Source of the DNA: Hyphomicrobiales bacterium | Lineage (GTDB): Bacteria > Pseudomonadota > Alphaproteobacteria > Rhizobiales > Beijerinckiaceae | Direction: 5' to 3' | NCBI GenBank assembly: GCA_028290405.1 | Contig: JAQGJX010000128.1 | Location: forward strand, 1-47,564 | DNA: 47,564 nucleotides | Shown: in pieces, positions 8,378 to 16,610 of the stretch | Position numbering within the stretch: the stretch's first letter is position 1 | Layout of the letters: every line of letters begins with the position of its first letter | Translations under genes and position numbers: made by a program | Notes under the pieces: model-generated | The model's database searches: none | Told to the model about the DNA's origin: nothing | What the model saw: only the letters and a program-made list of their open reading frames with translations

Positions 8378-8773
8378 CTAGAAGTCTTCCAGGTCGAAGT
8401 CGAGAATCGCCATCTGGAGGGTGTAGGACGAGCCGCGCGCGTCGTCTGCGGACACCACGCCGAGGAAGTCCGGGCCGTTGTTCAGTTCTACGGAATCCGT
8501 CTTCTTCATGCGGCCGACGACCTTCAGCTCTTCGTTCTCGAACAGCCGGCGCAGGTATTCCTGGATGACCTCGCGGCCGACGGGAATCTTCATTTCGAAC
8601 GCGAAGGAGCGGTCGCCGTCCTCGTCGTCCACCGACACGGTGGCGATTGCTCGCTCGCCCAGATGAACCGCAGCCTGCTCCGTATTGCGCGGGTCGAGCG
8701 CCACCTTGAGGTCCTCGTTGCCGAAGGACTGGCGCAGGAACGCCTGCAATTTTTGCAACTCGGTCTTGTCCAA
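8378..8773 (-). CDS. DUF3126-like protein, tandem duplicated
   Basis: A 131-residue soluble protein whose halves align with each other. Unit 1 (about 3-61) runs ELQKLQAFLRQSFGNEDLKV to DEDGDRSFAFEMKI; unit 2 (about 68-126) runs EVIQEYLRRLFENEELKV to GSSYTLQMAIL. Each resembles the roughly 70-residue alphaproteobacterial DUF3126 protein, whose function is unknown. The start is taken as TTG at 8773 because GGAGAGG sits four bases upstream and the protein then begins as DUF3126 proteins do; longer upstream frames lack similarity. It ends three bases from the stop of the preceding gene. Confidence 0.72.
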   Translation of the reverse strand: MDKTELQKLQAFLRQSFGNEDLKVALDPRNTEQAAVHLGERAIATVSVDDEDGDRSFAFEMKIPVGREVIQEYLRRLFENEELKVVGRMKKTDSVELNNGPDFLGVVSADDARGSSYTLQMAILDFDLEDF

Positions 8774-8864
8774 AGCGCCTCTCCGCAATCCAATTTCAAG
8801 GGGCGGAGCCTTGCCAGAAAAGCCCCCCGGGAGCAAGGCGAGCCGGATCAATCCGCCGCTGCGC

Positions 8865-9695
8865 TCACGTCTCGAACTTGTCGGCCAGGATCTGGTCCAT
8901 GCTGCGCGCGGGCTCCGCGCAACCGGCTTCCCCGACCACGCGCGCCGGCACCCCGGCGACGGTCGTGCGCGGCGCCACGGGCGACAGCACCACGGAGCCG
9001 GCCGCGATGCGCGAGCACATGCCCACCTCGATGTTTCCGATGATCTTCGCCCCGGCCCCGATGAGGACGCCCCGGCGTATCTTGGGGTGGCGGTCGCCGC
9101 CTTCCTTGCCGGTGCCGCCGAGAGTGACGTTGTGTAGGATCGACACGTCGTCGCCGATCTCCGCCGTGGAGCCCACCACGAGACCCGTGGCGTGATCCAG
9201 GAAGATGCCCGTGCCGAAGCGGGCGGCGGGATGGATGTCGCACTGGAACACTTCCGACGAGCGGCTTTGCAGGTAGAGCGCGAAGTCCTTGCGGCCCGCC
9301 TTCCAGAGCGTATGCGCGAGGCGGTGGGTCTGGATGGCGTGGAAGCCCTTGAAATAGAGCAGCGGCTCGATGAAGCGCGTGCAGGCGGGATCCCGGTCGG
9401 CCACGGCCATCAGGTCGGACCGCATGGCCTCCGCCAGCGAGGAATCGCGCGAGATCACGTCAAGGTATGTCTGGCGGATGAGGTCGCCCGGCACTTCCTG
9501 ATGGTCGAGCCGGTCGGCGATGCGCTGCACGATGGCGCTTTCCAGCCGCACATGGTTGAGCACAGTGCCCAGCACGAAGCCCGCGACCTCGGGCTCGCGA
9601 CGCACGATCTCCTCGGCCTCCGCGCGGATGCGGGCGAACATCGGATCGACCTCGCCGAAGCCGACGACGTTCCGGATCTGGCTCGATGGCGTCAT
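8865..9695 (-). CDS. cysE: Serine O-acetyltransferase CysE
   Basis: Makes O-acetylserine from serine and acetyl-CoA, the first step of cysteine synthesis. It has an N-terminal helical domain (about 15-145) and then a left-handed beta-helix with the catalytic pair Asp153 (CDIHPAA) and His168 (LDHATG), followed by SILHNVTLGGTGKEGGDRHP. The length of 276 is normal. The C-terminus ends in KFET rather than the terminal Ile used by many CysE proteins to dock into cysteine synthase, so that complex may not form here. It is the first of several sulfur-related genes in this part of the window. Confidence 0.95.
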   Translation of the reverse strand: MTPSSQIRNVVGFGEVDPMFARIRAEAEEIVRREPEVAGFVLGTVLNHVRLESAIVQRIADRLDHQEVPGDLIRQTYLDVISRDSSLAEAMRSDLMAVADRDPACTRFIEPLLYFKGFHAIQTHRLAHTLWKAGRKDFALYLQSRSSEVFQCDIHPAARFGTGIFLDHATGLVVGSTAEIGDDVSILHNVTLGGTGKEGGDRHPKIRRGVLIGAGAKIIGNIEVGMCSRIAAGSVVLSPVAPRTTVAGVPARVVGEAGCAEPARSMDQILADKFET

Positions 9696-9802
9696 GGTGT
9701 CTCAAGCTCCGCCTGGCGCACCCTGCCCCGCGCGCAAGTCGATGATATGACTCCTGCGCCCTGAAAGGACAAGGGTTGGGCCGTTCCGCCCCCCGGGCGC
9801 CC

Positions 9803-10567
9803 TCACGCTTCGGCGAGAAAGTCCAGCACGCCCCGCTTGTAGACCTTGTCGCCCACGGCCAGGTTGTGGTCTTTGCCGGGAATGTCCAGCGCCCGCCCAT
9901 GGGGCAGCAGGCGCGCCAGCGCCGGGCCGTCGCCCGACACCTCGTCGGTCGTGCCCACCGCGACCAGCGTGGGGCACGCGATGGCCGAGACGCCCTTTTC
10001 GGTTAGGCTCTGGCGCGAGCCGCGGATGCAGGCGGCGAGCGCGCGCAGGTCGCTTCGGGTCTGCTGCGCGAAGGCGCGGAACATGCGCTGCATGGGATCG
10101 GTCAGCACGTCGAGCGAGGGCGCCTCCATCGCCTGCGCGATGTTGCTCGGCAATGCGGCGCCCGCCACCAGCCTGTAGCCGAGCCCGCCGAGGATCGCCC
10201 TGCGCACCCTCGCCTTATGCTCCAGCGCCATGAAGGCGGTGATGCGCGCGCCCATGGAATAGCCCATGACGTCGGCGCGCTCCACGCCCAGGTGGTCGAG
10301 AAGGTTGGCGGCGTCGCGCGCCATCAGCGACGTGGCGTACTGGGCGGGCTCATAGAGCTTCTCGCTTTCGCCGTGGCCCCGGTTGTCGAACGCTATGACG
10401 CGCCGGCCGTCCTGCGTGAGCGTGCGAATCCACAACGTGTTCGCCCAGTTCACCGCGTGGTTGGAGGCGAAGCCGTGGATGAGGAGGATCGGCTGGCCGC
10501 GGTCCGCCCCCTCGGGCGCCACGTCCACATATGCCAGCCGCACGCCGTTCGATGAAAAGAAGTCCAT
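9803..10567 (-). CDS. Alpha/beta hydrolase
   Basis: A 254-residue alpha/beta hydrolase with HG at 31-32 for the oxyanion hole, the nucleophile elbow GYSMG with Ser104, and a late catalytic His234 in GKDHNL. The FDNRGHGES segment is typical of small esterases, haloperoxidase-like and enol-lactonase-like members. The frame is open upstream, but similarity begins at MDFFSSNGVRLAY, so the ATG at 10567 is chosen. Substrate unknown. It is divergent from the OsmC gene across 218 bp. Confidence 0.88.
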   Translation of the reverse strand: MDFFSSNGVRLAYVDVAPEGADRGQPILLIHGFASNHAVNWANTLWIRTLTQDGRRVIAFDNRGHGESEKLYEPAQYATSLMARDAANLLDHLGVERADVMGYSMGARITAFMALEHKARVRRAILGGLGYRLVAGAALPSNIAQAMEAPSLDVLTDPMQRMFRAFAQQTRSDLRALAACIRGSRQSLTEKGVSAIACPTLVAVGTTDEVSGDGPALARLLPHGRALDIPGKDHNLAVGDKVYKRGVLDFLAEA

Positions 10568-10688
10568 GGGAGCCCCGTGAGCAGTGCGCTTATTACGCGG
10601 GCAAGCGGATGGCGCAAGCGCGGGCGCCGCTGAAATCCTGTGCGCCTCCCGGCCCTCGCGAACGCCCGCCTCCCCGGCGCGGGCGCGG

Positions 10689-10762
10689 CGCGGCGTCGCA
10701 ACCTCCCCCGGTGGCACGCGCCATGCTTGGCAGGGCGCACGGTTCGCGGCTGCGACGCCGCG
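10689..10762. promoter_or_regulatory. 12-bp inverted repeat bracketing a putative promoter
   Basis: CGCGGCGTCGCA at 10689-10700 is exactly reverse-complemented at 10751-10762. The two arms flank the sigma-54-like site at 10712-10727. It could be an operator or a structured leader. In such GC-rich DNA chance is not excluded. Confidence 0.3.
10712..10727 (+). promoter_or_regulatory. Putative sigma-54 (RpoN) promoter for the OsmC-rhodanese row
   Basis: TGGCACG-N4-ATGCT matches the RpoN -24/-12 consensus TGGCACG-N4-TTGCW at all fixed positions but one, with GG and GC correctly spaced. The predicted start near 10738 would leave a leader of about 48 bases before the OsmC ATG. A similar one-mismatch site at 5680-5695 shows that chance hits occur. 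Confidence 0.35.
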
Positions 10763-10785
10763 GGGCGCAAACGGAGGGAAACAAC

Positions 10786-11325
10786 ATGACATCATCACCG
10801 GAGGTCGTCCTGACGGGCTGCCTGACGCCCATCGACAAGACGGGCCTCGAGGGCCTCATCGCGGCCGGCAAGGCGAACCCGCAGGTCATCAAGACGCTGA
10901 AGTGCAAGACCGTCGCGGAAGGCCGCTTCCGCCACGCCAACTACATCCGCAGCCTGCCGCCCTACATCGTCGACGAGCCCCCGGCGCTGCTGGGCGACGA
11001 CACGGCCCCCAACCCCTCCGAAGCCTCGCTGGCGGCGCTCGGCTCCTGCCTGGCGGTCGGCCTGCACGCCAACGCGGTGCATCGCGGCTGGATCGTGCGC
11101 AAGCTCGAACTGCAACTTGAGGGCGACCTCAACATCACCGGCGTGTGGGGCACGGGCGACATGAGCGAGAAGCCCGTGGGCTTCACGGACGTGCGCATCA
11201 AGGTCGACATGGAATGCGACGGCGTCGCGGCTGACGACATCGAGGCGCTCATCTCCCACGTGAAGAAGTGGTCGCCGGTCGCCAACACGTTCATCCGCCC
11301 GGTGAACGTCGAGATCACCGCCTGA
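10786..11325 (+). CDS. OsmC-family protein with a substituted second cysteine
   Basis: An OsmC/Ohr-fold protein of 179 residues. The first reactive Cys is Cys88 in the helix LAALGSCLAVGL. Where peroxidase members carry the second Cys (CPV), this one reads WSPVANTF, with Ser163. It may therefore not be a classical organic hydroperoxidase and could bind or transfer a thiol or persulfide. GGAGGG upstream supports the ATG at 10786. It heads a same-strand row with an acyl-CoA-dehydrogenase-like and a rhodanese gene, with intergenic gaps of 49 and 34 bases, so co-transcription is likely. Confidence 0.85.
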   Translation: MTSSPEVVLTGCLTPIDKTGLEGLIAAGKANPQVIKTLKCKTVAEGRFRHANYIRSLPPYIVDEPPALLGDDTAPNPSEASLAALGSCLAVGLHANAVHRGWIVRKLELQLEGDLNITGVWGTGDMSEKPVGFTDVRIKVDMECDGVAADDIEALISHVKKWSPVANTFIRPVNVEITA

Positions 11326-11374
11326 TCCTGACGGCGCGCTGGCGACAGCGCGCCCTTTCCTGAGAGGAGCAGCC

Positions 11375-12502
11375 ATGTCCTTCGCTTTCGCAGAGCCGAG
11401 CCCGTCTCCCGCCGCAATGCCGCCCGTCGAGACGAGCCTCGTGGAGCGCGTGCGCGCCATCGCGCAGACGGACCTCGCGCCGGTGGTGGAGGCCATCGAC
11501 CATGGCGCGCTCTATCCGGCGAGCATCCTGCGCCAACTGGGAGCGGCGGGCGCCTTCTCGTCCCATGTTCCCGCTGGCCCGCAAGTGGATCTCAATCCCG
11601 CCATCGACGCGATGAGCGAAGTGGCGGCGGTCTGCGGCGCCTCCGGGTTCATGACGTGGTGCCAGAGCACGCTCGTCTGGTATCTCGCCAACACTGAGAA
11701 CGAGAAGCTGCGCGCCGCGATGCTGGAGCGCGCCGCCAGCGCCGACCTGCTGGGCGGCACGGGCTTGTCGAATCCCATGAAGAGCTTCTTCGGCATCGAG
11801 AAACTGAAGCTCAAGGGCAAGCGCGTCGACGGCGGCTACATCGTGCGCGGCGCCCTGCCGTGGGTGTCCAACATCGGCCCGCACCACACGTTCGGCACCA
11901 TCTTCGAATGCGCCGACGGCGAGAAGGTGATGATCGTCGCCGATTGCAGCGACCCGAAGATCGAGCTCGCCCCGTGCGATCCGTTCCTCGCCATGGACGG
12001 CACGGGCACCTACGCGGTCCACTTCAAGGACACGTTCGTCGCCGACGACCTGGTGCTGGCCCACGCCGCCCTGCCCTTCGTGAAGAAGATCCGGGCCGGA
12101 TTCATCCTGTTGCAGATGGGCATGGGCGTCGGGTTGATCCGCGATTGCATCGCCATGATGCAGCAGACGCGCACGTCGCTGGGGCACGTGAACAAGTACC
12201 TCGTCATGCAGCAGCCGGAGGATTTCGCCGGCGTGCTGGCGAAGCTCGACGCGCAGGTGCGCGAGCTCGCCGCAGACCCGTTCAACACGACCGACGCCTA
12301 CTGGCGCGAGGTCGTGCAATTGCGTCTCGAGGCTGGCGAGGCCAGCGTGGCGGCGGCCCACGCGGCCATGCTGCACGCGGGCGCGCGCGGCTATCTCAAG
12401 AGCCATCGCGCGCAGCGCCGTCTGCGCGAGTCCTACTTCGTGGCGATCGTTACGCCGGCCACGAAGCAGTTGCGGAAGATGCTGGCCGACATGGCGGCAT
12501 GA
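11375..12502 (+). CDS. Acyl-CoA-dehydrogenase-superfamily flavoprotein
   Basis: A 375-residue protein of the acyl-CoA dehydrogenase fold: helical N-terminal domain, a central beta domain (about 120-230, with WVSNIGPHHTFGT as the flavin-contact region), and a C-terminal helical bundle ending HAGARGYLKSHRAQRRLRES. The Arg-Asp pair usually seen near this end in dehydrogenases is not obvious, and I cannot place a catalytic Glu with confidence. It may belong to the monooxygenase-like or sulfur-acquisition branch (DszC/SfnB type), but that is inference from its rhodanese and OsmC neighbours. GAGAGGAG lies upstream of the ATG. Confidence 0.8.
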   Translation: MSFAFAEPSPSPAAMPPVETSLVERVRAIAQTDLAPVVEAIDHGALYPASILRQLGAAGAFSSHVPAGPQVDLNPAIDAMSEVAAVCGASGFMTWCQSTLVWYLANTENEKLRAAMLERAASADLLGGTGLSNPMKSFFGIEKLKLKGKRVDGGYIVRGALPWVSNIGPHHTFGTIFECADGEKVMIVADCSDPKIELAPCDPFLAMDGTGTYAVHFKDTFVADDLVLAHAALPFVKKIRAGFILLQMGMGVGLIRDCIAMMQQTRTSLGHVNKYLVMQQPEDFAGVLAKLDAQVRELAADPFNTTDAYWREVVQLRLEAGEASVAAAHAAMLHAGARGYLKSHRAQRRLRESYFVAIVTPATKQLRKMLADMAA

Positions 12503-12536
12503 GGCGTTTTTTCAGCGGAAAACGTGAGGAGCGAAC

Positions 12537-13400
12537 ATGAGCGAAGTTCTGATCTCGGCACCCGACATCGCCCCGCTTGGCGAGACTGAAAAGATCGTCG
12601 TCATCGACACCCGCAATCCCGCGGCCTACGCGGCGGGCCACGTGCCCGGCGCGGTGAACCTGCACGAGATCTTCACCTTCCTGGCCACCTCCACGCCCGA
12701 GGGCATCGCGGAGCTGAAGTCCACTTTCGCGAAAGCCTTCGGGGGCGCGGGCCTTTCAGGCGCCGAGACGGCGGTGGTCTACGAACAGTCCATGAACTCC
12801 GGCTTCGGCCAGTCGTGCCGCGGCTATTATCTGCTGAGCATGCTTGGCTATCCCAAGATCAAGGTGCTGCACGGCGGCTATGAGGCCTGGGTGGCGGCGG
12901 GCCTGCCTGTAACGACCGAGGTCCCCACGCCGACGCCCGCGGCCTTCCCGGTCGACGAGTCCGCCGGCGCCATCCTGCTTGACGCCGCCGACATGCTGGC
13001 CGCGCTCGACAAGCCCGAGATCGCCATTCTCGACGTGCGCGACGTGGACGAGTGGATCGGCGACAGCTCCTCGCCCTACGGCAAGGAATTCTGCCCGCGC
13101 AAGGGCCGCATCCCCGGCGCCCGCTGGCTCGAATGGTATCGCATGATGAAGCCGACCGGCGAAGGCCCGCGCTTCAAGGCGAAGGACGAGATCCTGGCCG
13201 AATGCGCCACCGTCGGCGTCGCGCCCGACACGCCCGTTTATCTCTACTGCTTCAAGGGCGCGCGGGCGTCGAACACCTTCCTGGCGCTCAAGAACGCGGG
13301 CGTGAAGGACGTGCGCATGTACTTCGGGTCGTGGAACGAATGGTCGCGCGACCCTGCGCTGCCCATCGAAAGCGGCTCGCCCTTCGCGTCGGCCGCCTGA
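12537..13400 (+). CDS. Two-domain sulfurtransferase (rhodanese)
   Basis: A 287-residue protein with two rhodanese domains, about 15-125 and 140-275. The C-terminal domain has the active loop with Cys238 in YCFKGARAS, which carries a persulfide in this family. The N-terminal domain lacks a Cys at the matching place and is presumably structural. The loop CFKGAR does not match the usual mercaptopyruvate (CGSGVT) or GlpE-type loops exactly, so the donor is unknown. A GAGGAG ribosome binding site is upstream. It is the third gene in the OsmC row. Confidence 0.93.
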   Translation: MSEVLISAPDIAPLGETEKIVVIDTRNPAAYAAGHVPGAVNLHEIFTFLATSTPEGIAELKSTFAKAFGGAGLSGAETAVVYEQSMNSGFGQSCRGYYLLSMLGYPKIKVLHGGYEAWVAAGLPVTTEVPTPTPAAFPVDESAGAILLDAADMLAALDKPEIAILDVRDVDEWIGDSSSPYGKEFCPRKGRIPGARWLEWYRMMKPTGEGPRFKAKDEILAECATVGVAPDTPVYLYCFKGARASNTFLALKNAGVKDVRMYFGSWNEWSRDPALPIESGSPFASAA

Positions 13401-13413
13401 GCGGGAACAGCCC

Positions 13414-14028
13414 TTGCGCATCGTCCACTACTTCTCGCCCATGTCCGGATACGCCTATCTGGGCTTTGGCGAATTATGCGCCGTCGCGGAACGGTGCGGG
13501 GCCTTGATCGAACATCGCCCGGTGGACATCCAGCAGGTGTTCGCCGCGACGGACACGGTCGCGCCGGCCAAGCAATCGCCGGCGCGGCTCGCCTGGCGCC
13601 GCACCGACATGCTGCGCTGGGCCGAGCGGCGCAGCCTTCCGCTGAACGCGGCGCCGCGCCACTGGCCGGTGGACGCCTCTCTGGCGGCGCGCGCCATCAT
13701 CGCCGCCGGATTGGGCGGCTTCGGGCAAACCGCGCTGGCTGAGGCGATCCTCGCGGCGGTCTGGGCGCGCGACCTCACCATCGCCTGCCCGGACATCCTG
13801 GCGGGCCTTGCGCGAGAATGCGGGCTCGACGCCGCCGCGATCCTCGCGCTCGCCGACGGGCCGGAAGCCCACGCGCGCTACGCGCAGAACACGCAGGACG
13901 CCATAGCGGCGGGCGTGTTCGGCTCGCCCACGGTCTTCATCGGCGAGGACATGTATTTCGGGCAGGACCGGCTGGACTTCGTCGAACGCGCGCTAGCCCC
14001 GGCGCGGGAGCCGAGGACGCGGACGTGA
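13414..14028 (+). CDS. 2-hydroxychromene-2-carboxylate isomerase-like (DsbA/GST-kappa fold) protein
   Basis: A 204-residue thioredoxin-superfamily protein without a CxxC. The N-terminus YFSPMSGYAYLG and the C-terminal block GVFGSPTVFIGEDMYFGQDRLDFVERAL are typical of HCCA isomerases, which use glutathione to isomerise a ring-cleavage product in naphthalene-type pathways. Many members act on other substrates. The start is TTG at 13414, 13 bases after the rhodanese stop, which suggests the same transcript. Confidence 0.82.
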   Translation: MRIVHYFSPMSGYAYLGFGELCAVAERCGALIEHRPVDIQQVFAATDTVAPAKQSPARLAWRRTDMLRWAERRSLPLNAAPRHWPVDASLAARAIIAAGLGGFGQTALAEAILAAVWARDLTIACPDILAGLARECGLDAAAILALADGPEAHARYAQNTQDAIAAGVFGSPTVFIGEDMYFGQDRLDFVERALAPAREPRTRT

Positions 14029-14044
14029 TCGGGCGCGCTCCTGC

Positions 14045-14845
14045 CTATTGGAACAGGAACGCGTCCATGGCCAGCAAGCCGTAATCATAGCTCGCGTGCA
14101 CGCGCTTGCCGGGCGCACCCAGCCCTGCGCCCATCGCGAAGGGCAGCGGCAGGAAGTGCTCGGCGCGCGGGTGGTTCTCGCGCGCGAAGGGCGCGCGGGC
14201 GCGATAGTCGGCGATGTCGTCCTCGGCGCCCGCCTGCACCTTGTCGGCGATCCAATCGGTGAAATCGGCGACCCAATGCTGCACCGGGGCGTCCATCTCG
14301 CGGCCGGAGCGCGACAGCTCGTAAAGATTGTGCGTGAGGCTGCCCGAGCCGACGATCAGCACGCCCTCGTCGCGCAACGGCGCCAGCGCCCGGCCCAGCG
14401 CAAGGTGGTAGGCGGAGCCTTGCTCGGGTTGCACGGATAGCTGCACCACGGGAATGTCGGCGTCCGGATACATGAGCTTGAGGGGAACCCACGTGCCATG
14501 GTCGAAGCCCCGGCCGGTGACGGCGTGGGACTCATAGCCGGCCTCGCGCAGCAAATGCGCCGCGCGGAGCGCGAGGGCGGGCGAGCCCGGCGCGCCATAG
14601 ACGATTTCGAACAGCGGCTTCGGAAAGCCCCCAAAATCGTAGATCATCTCAGGCTTTTCATCCGCCGAGAGCAGCGGAATGCGGCTTTCGAAGTGCGCCG
14701 TGGCGATGAGGATCGCCTTGGGGCGCGGCATTTCATGCGCGAACCCCATGAGGAAGTCGCGGGCGGCGCTCGGCTGGATCGCCGTCATGGGCGAGCCATG
14801 GGACACGAACAACGCGGGCATGCGATCGGTGGGTTGCGTGGACAT
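14045..14845 (-). CDS. 4,5-DOPA-extradiol-dioxygenase-like protein (YgiD/LigB superfamily)
   Basis: A 266-residue class III extradiol-dioxygenase-fold protein. Likely metal ligands are His16 (SHGSP), His51 (TAHFES) and a late His near 225-230 (ENHPRAEHFLPL); His116 (GFDHGTWVPL) and His172 (SLTHN) are also conserved. E. coli YgiD acts on DOPA; plant and bacterial relatives open catechol rings. Substrate here is unknown. It converges on the isomerase-like gene with 16 bases between the stops. Confidence 0.9.
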   Translation of the reverse strand: MSTQPTDRMPALFVSHGSPMTAIQPSAARDFLMGFAHEMPRPKAILIATAHFESRIPLLSADEKPEMIYDFGGFPKPLFEIVYGAPGSPALALRAAHLLREAGYESHAVTGRGFDHGTWVPLKLMYPDADIPVVQLSVQPEQGSAYHLALGRALAPLRDEGVLIVGSGSLTHNLYELSRSGREMDAPVQHWVADFTDWIADKVQAGAEDDIADYRARAPFARENHPRAEHFLPLPFAMGAGLGAPGKRVHASYDYGLLAMDAFLFQ

Positions 14846-14942
14846 TTCAGCTCCGGTGCGAGCGAACGGGTTGTCCTCAAGATAGCCCCCGCCCCGCGCG
14901 GCGCAAAGGCTCGCGGCGCAAGGGCGGGCTTGCGGCGCTGCG

Positions 14943-16517
14943 CTAGCTCTCCTCCGCCAGCGCGCGCCGCAGGCGGCGGATGACGCGGGCGCGGCCCTTC
15001 TCGTCCGGCTCGCGGCGCACAGCTTCGTCCAGGTCGAGGATGAGGCGCGACAGGTCGTTGTGCCAGTCCAGATGGGCCATGCTCTCGGGCTGGAGGCGCG
15101 CGGGCGGCGCTGAGACTGGCGCAGCGCGGGCCGGCGTCAGCTCGAAGGCCTGGTCCAGCGTCGGCATGAGGACGCGGGCGGAGCCCAGCCGCGCCGTCAG
15201 AGCGTCCATGGCGTCCTGTTCGCCATGCACAAGGAACACGGAGCCCGCAACGGGCAGGCGTTTTTCCACCCAGCGCTCCAATTCAGGGCCGTCCGCGTGG
15301 CCGGAATAGATGTCCAGCGAGCGGATCGTCGCCCGCACTTCGATCTGTTCGCCCATGATGCGAACCCTCGGCGCGCCTTCCAGCAGGATGCGGCCCAGCG
15401 TGCCCTGCGCCTGGTAGCCCACCAGCAGCACGGTCGCCTCGAAGCGCCACAGCCAGTTCTTCAGGTGATGGCGGATGCGGCCGGCGTCGCACATGCCGCT
15501 CGCGGCGATGACGATGTGGAACCCCCGCAGGCGCCCGATGGATTTGCTCTGCTCGGTGGATTCCGTGAAGCGCACCATCGGCGCCCGCATGGCGCGCAGG
15601 AAGGCCGCGCCGTCCTGCAAGTCGCGGGCGTGTTCGCTGAACACCTTCGTGGCGGCGCTCGCCATGGGCGAGTCGATGAACAAGGGGCACTGCGGCAGCG
15701 CGCCGCTTTCCATCAGGGAGACGAGATCGACGAGCAATTCCTGGGTGCGCTCCACGGCGAAAGAGGGGATGAGCAAGGCGCCGTCGCGCCTGGCGGCGGC
15801 CTCGACCTCCTTCAGCAGGAGCGCGCGGCGCGCTTCGAGCGAAACGTCCTGCCGGTCCACGTCGCCATAGGTGGATTCGCAGATCAGGTGATCGAGCCCT
15901 TGCGGCCCCTCGGGGTCCGAGTGGAGCAGCTTGCCGTCCGGGCCGATGTCGCCGGAGAACAGCAGCCGCAAGGGCTTGGCGCCCCCGTCCTGCGCCGCCT
16001 CCACCTCGATGGAAGCCGAGCCGAGCAGATGCCCGGCGTTCCAGAAGCGCACGCGCACGCCCTTGGCGACCTCGGTCCATGCGTTGAACGCCACAGGGCG
16101 GAATTGCTCCATGCAATCCTCGGCGTCCTGCGCGGTGTAGATCGGCTCGACCTCCGGCTTGCCGCGCCGCTCGTTGCGGCGATTGAGCTGCTCCACCTCC
16201 ATTTCCTGGATGTGGCCGGAATCGGCCAACATGATCGAGCACAAATCGCGGGTCGCGCTTGTGGCGTAGACAGGACCCGTAAAGCCCTGCCGGGCGAGCT
16301 TGGGAATGAGCCCGCTATGGTCAATGTGCGCATGGGTCAGCACGAGCGCGTCAATGGAGCCGGGCGCGAACGGGAACTCCCGGTAGTTCAGCTCTTTCTC
16401 GGTCTTGGAGCCTTGCACCATGCCGCAATCGACAAGGACCTTCGCGTGCGCGCCCACGATGAGGAAGCAGGAGCCGGTGACGCTGCGGCAGGCGCCGTGG
16501 AAGTGCAGGCGGACCAT
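14943..16517 (-). CDS. Beta-CASP metallo-beta-lactamase-fold hydrolase (CPSF/RNase-like)
   Basis: A 524-residue metallo-beta-lactamase protein with the zinc motif HAHIDH at 62-67, a beta-CASP insert (about 200-380, with SGDIGPDGK and IAASGMCDAGRIRHH) and a C-terminal RMMBL-like part with SGHADGPEL. Proteins of this architecture resemble the eukaryotic CPSF-73 nuclease and bacterial RNases, so an RNA substrate is likely but not shown. The ATG at 16517 follows GGGGAG; a longer frame upstream has no similarity. It is divergent from the P-type ATPase over 93 bp. Confidence 0.92.
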   Translation of the reverse strand: MVRLHFHGACRSVTGSCFLIVGAHAKVLVDCGMVQGSKTEKELNYREFPFAPGSIDALVLTHAHIDHSGLIPKLARQGFTGPVYATSATRDLCSIMLADSGHIQEMEVEQLNRRNERRGKPEVEPIYTAQDAEDCMEQFRPVAFNAWTEVAKGVRVRFWNAGHLLGSASIEVEAAQDGGAKPLRLLFSGDIGPDGKLLHSDPEGPQGLDHLICESTYGDVDRQDVSLEARRALLLKEVEAAARRDGALLIPSFAVERTQELLVDLVSLMESGALPQCPLFIDSPMASAATKVFSEHARDLQDGAAFLRAMRAPMVRFTESTEQSKSIGRLRGFHIVIAASGMCDAGRIRHHLKNWLWRFEATVLLVGYQAQGTLGRILLEGAPRVRIMGEQIEVRATIRSLDIYSGHADGPELERWVEKRLPVAGSVFLVHGEQDAMDALTARLGSARVLMPTLDQAFELTPARAAPVSAPPARLQPESMAHLDWHNDLSRLILDLDEAVRREPDEKGRARVIRRLRRALAEES

Positions 16518-16546
16518 TGGGCTTCTCCCCTCGTTCGACATTCTCA

Positions 16547-16566
16547 GGAAAGACCTTAGGCTTTCC
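16547..16566. promoter_or_regulatory. Dyad in the divergent MBL / P-ATPase intergenic region
   Basis: GGAAAG and CTTTCC, eight bases apart, flank CCTTAGG in the middle of the 93-bp gap between two divergent starts. This is a natural place for a shared operator, but the dyad is short. Confidence 0.25.
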
Positions 16567-16610
16567 AACGGCAAGCGCATTGATCTGGAGCCAGACAGGA
16601 TGGTGCGGGC

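Noticed and set aside
13414-14028. DsbA-type oxidoreductase
   Set aside because: The fold is related, but there is no CxxC motif; the SPMSGYAYLG and GSPTVF blocks fit HCCA isomerase-like proteins.
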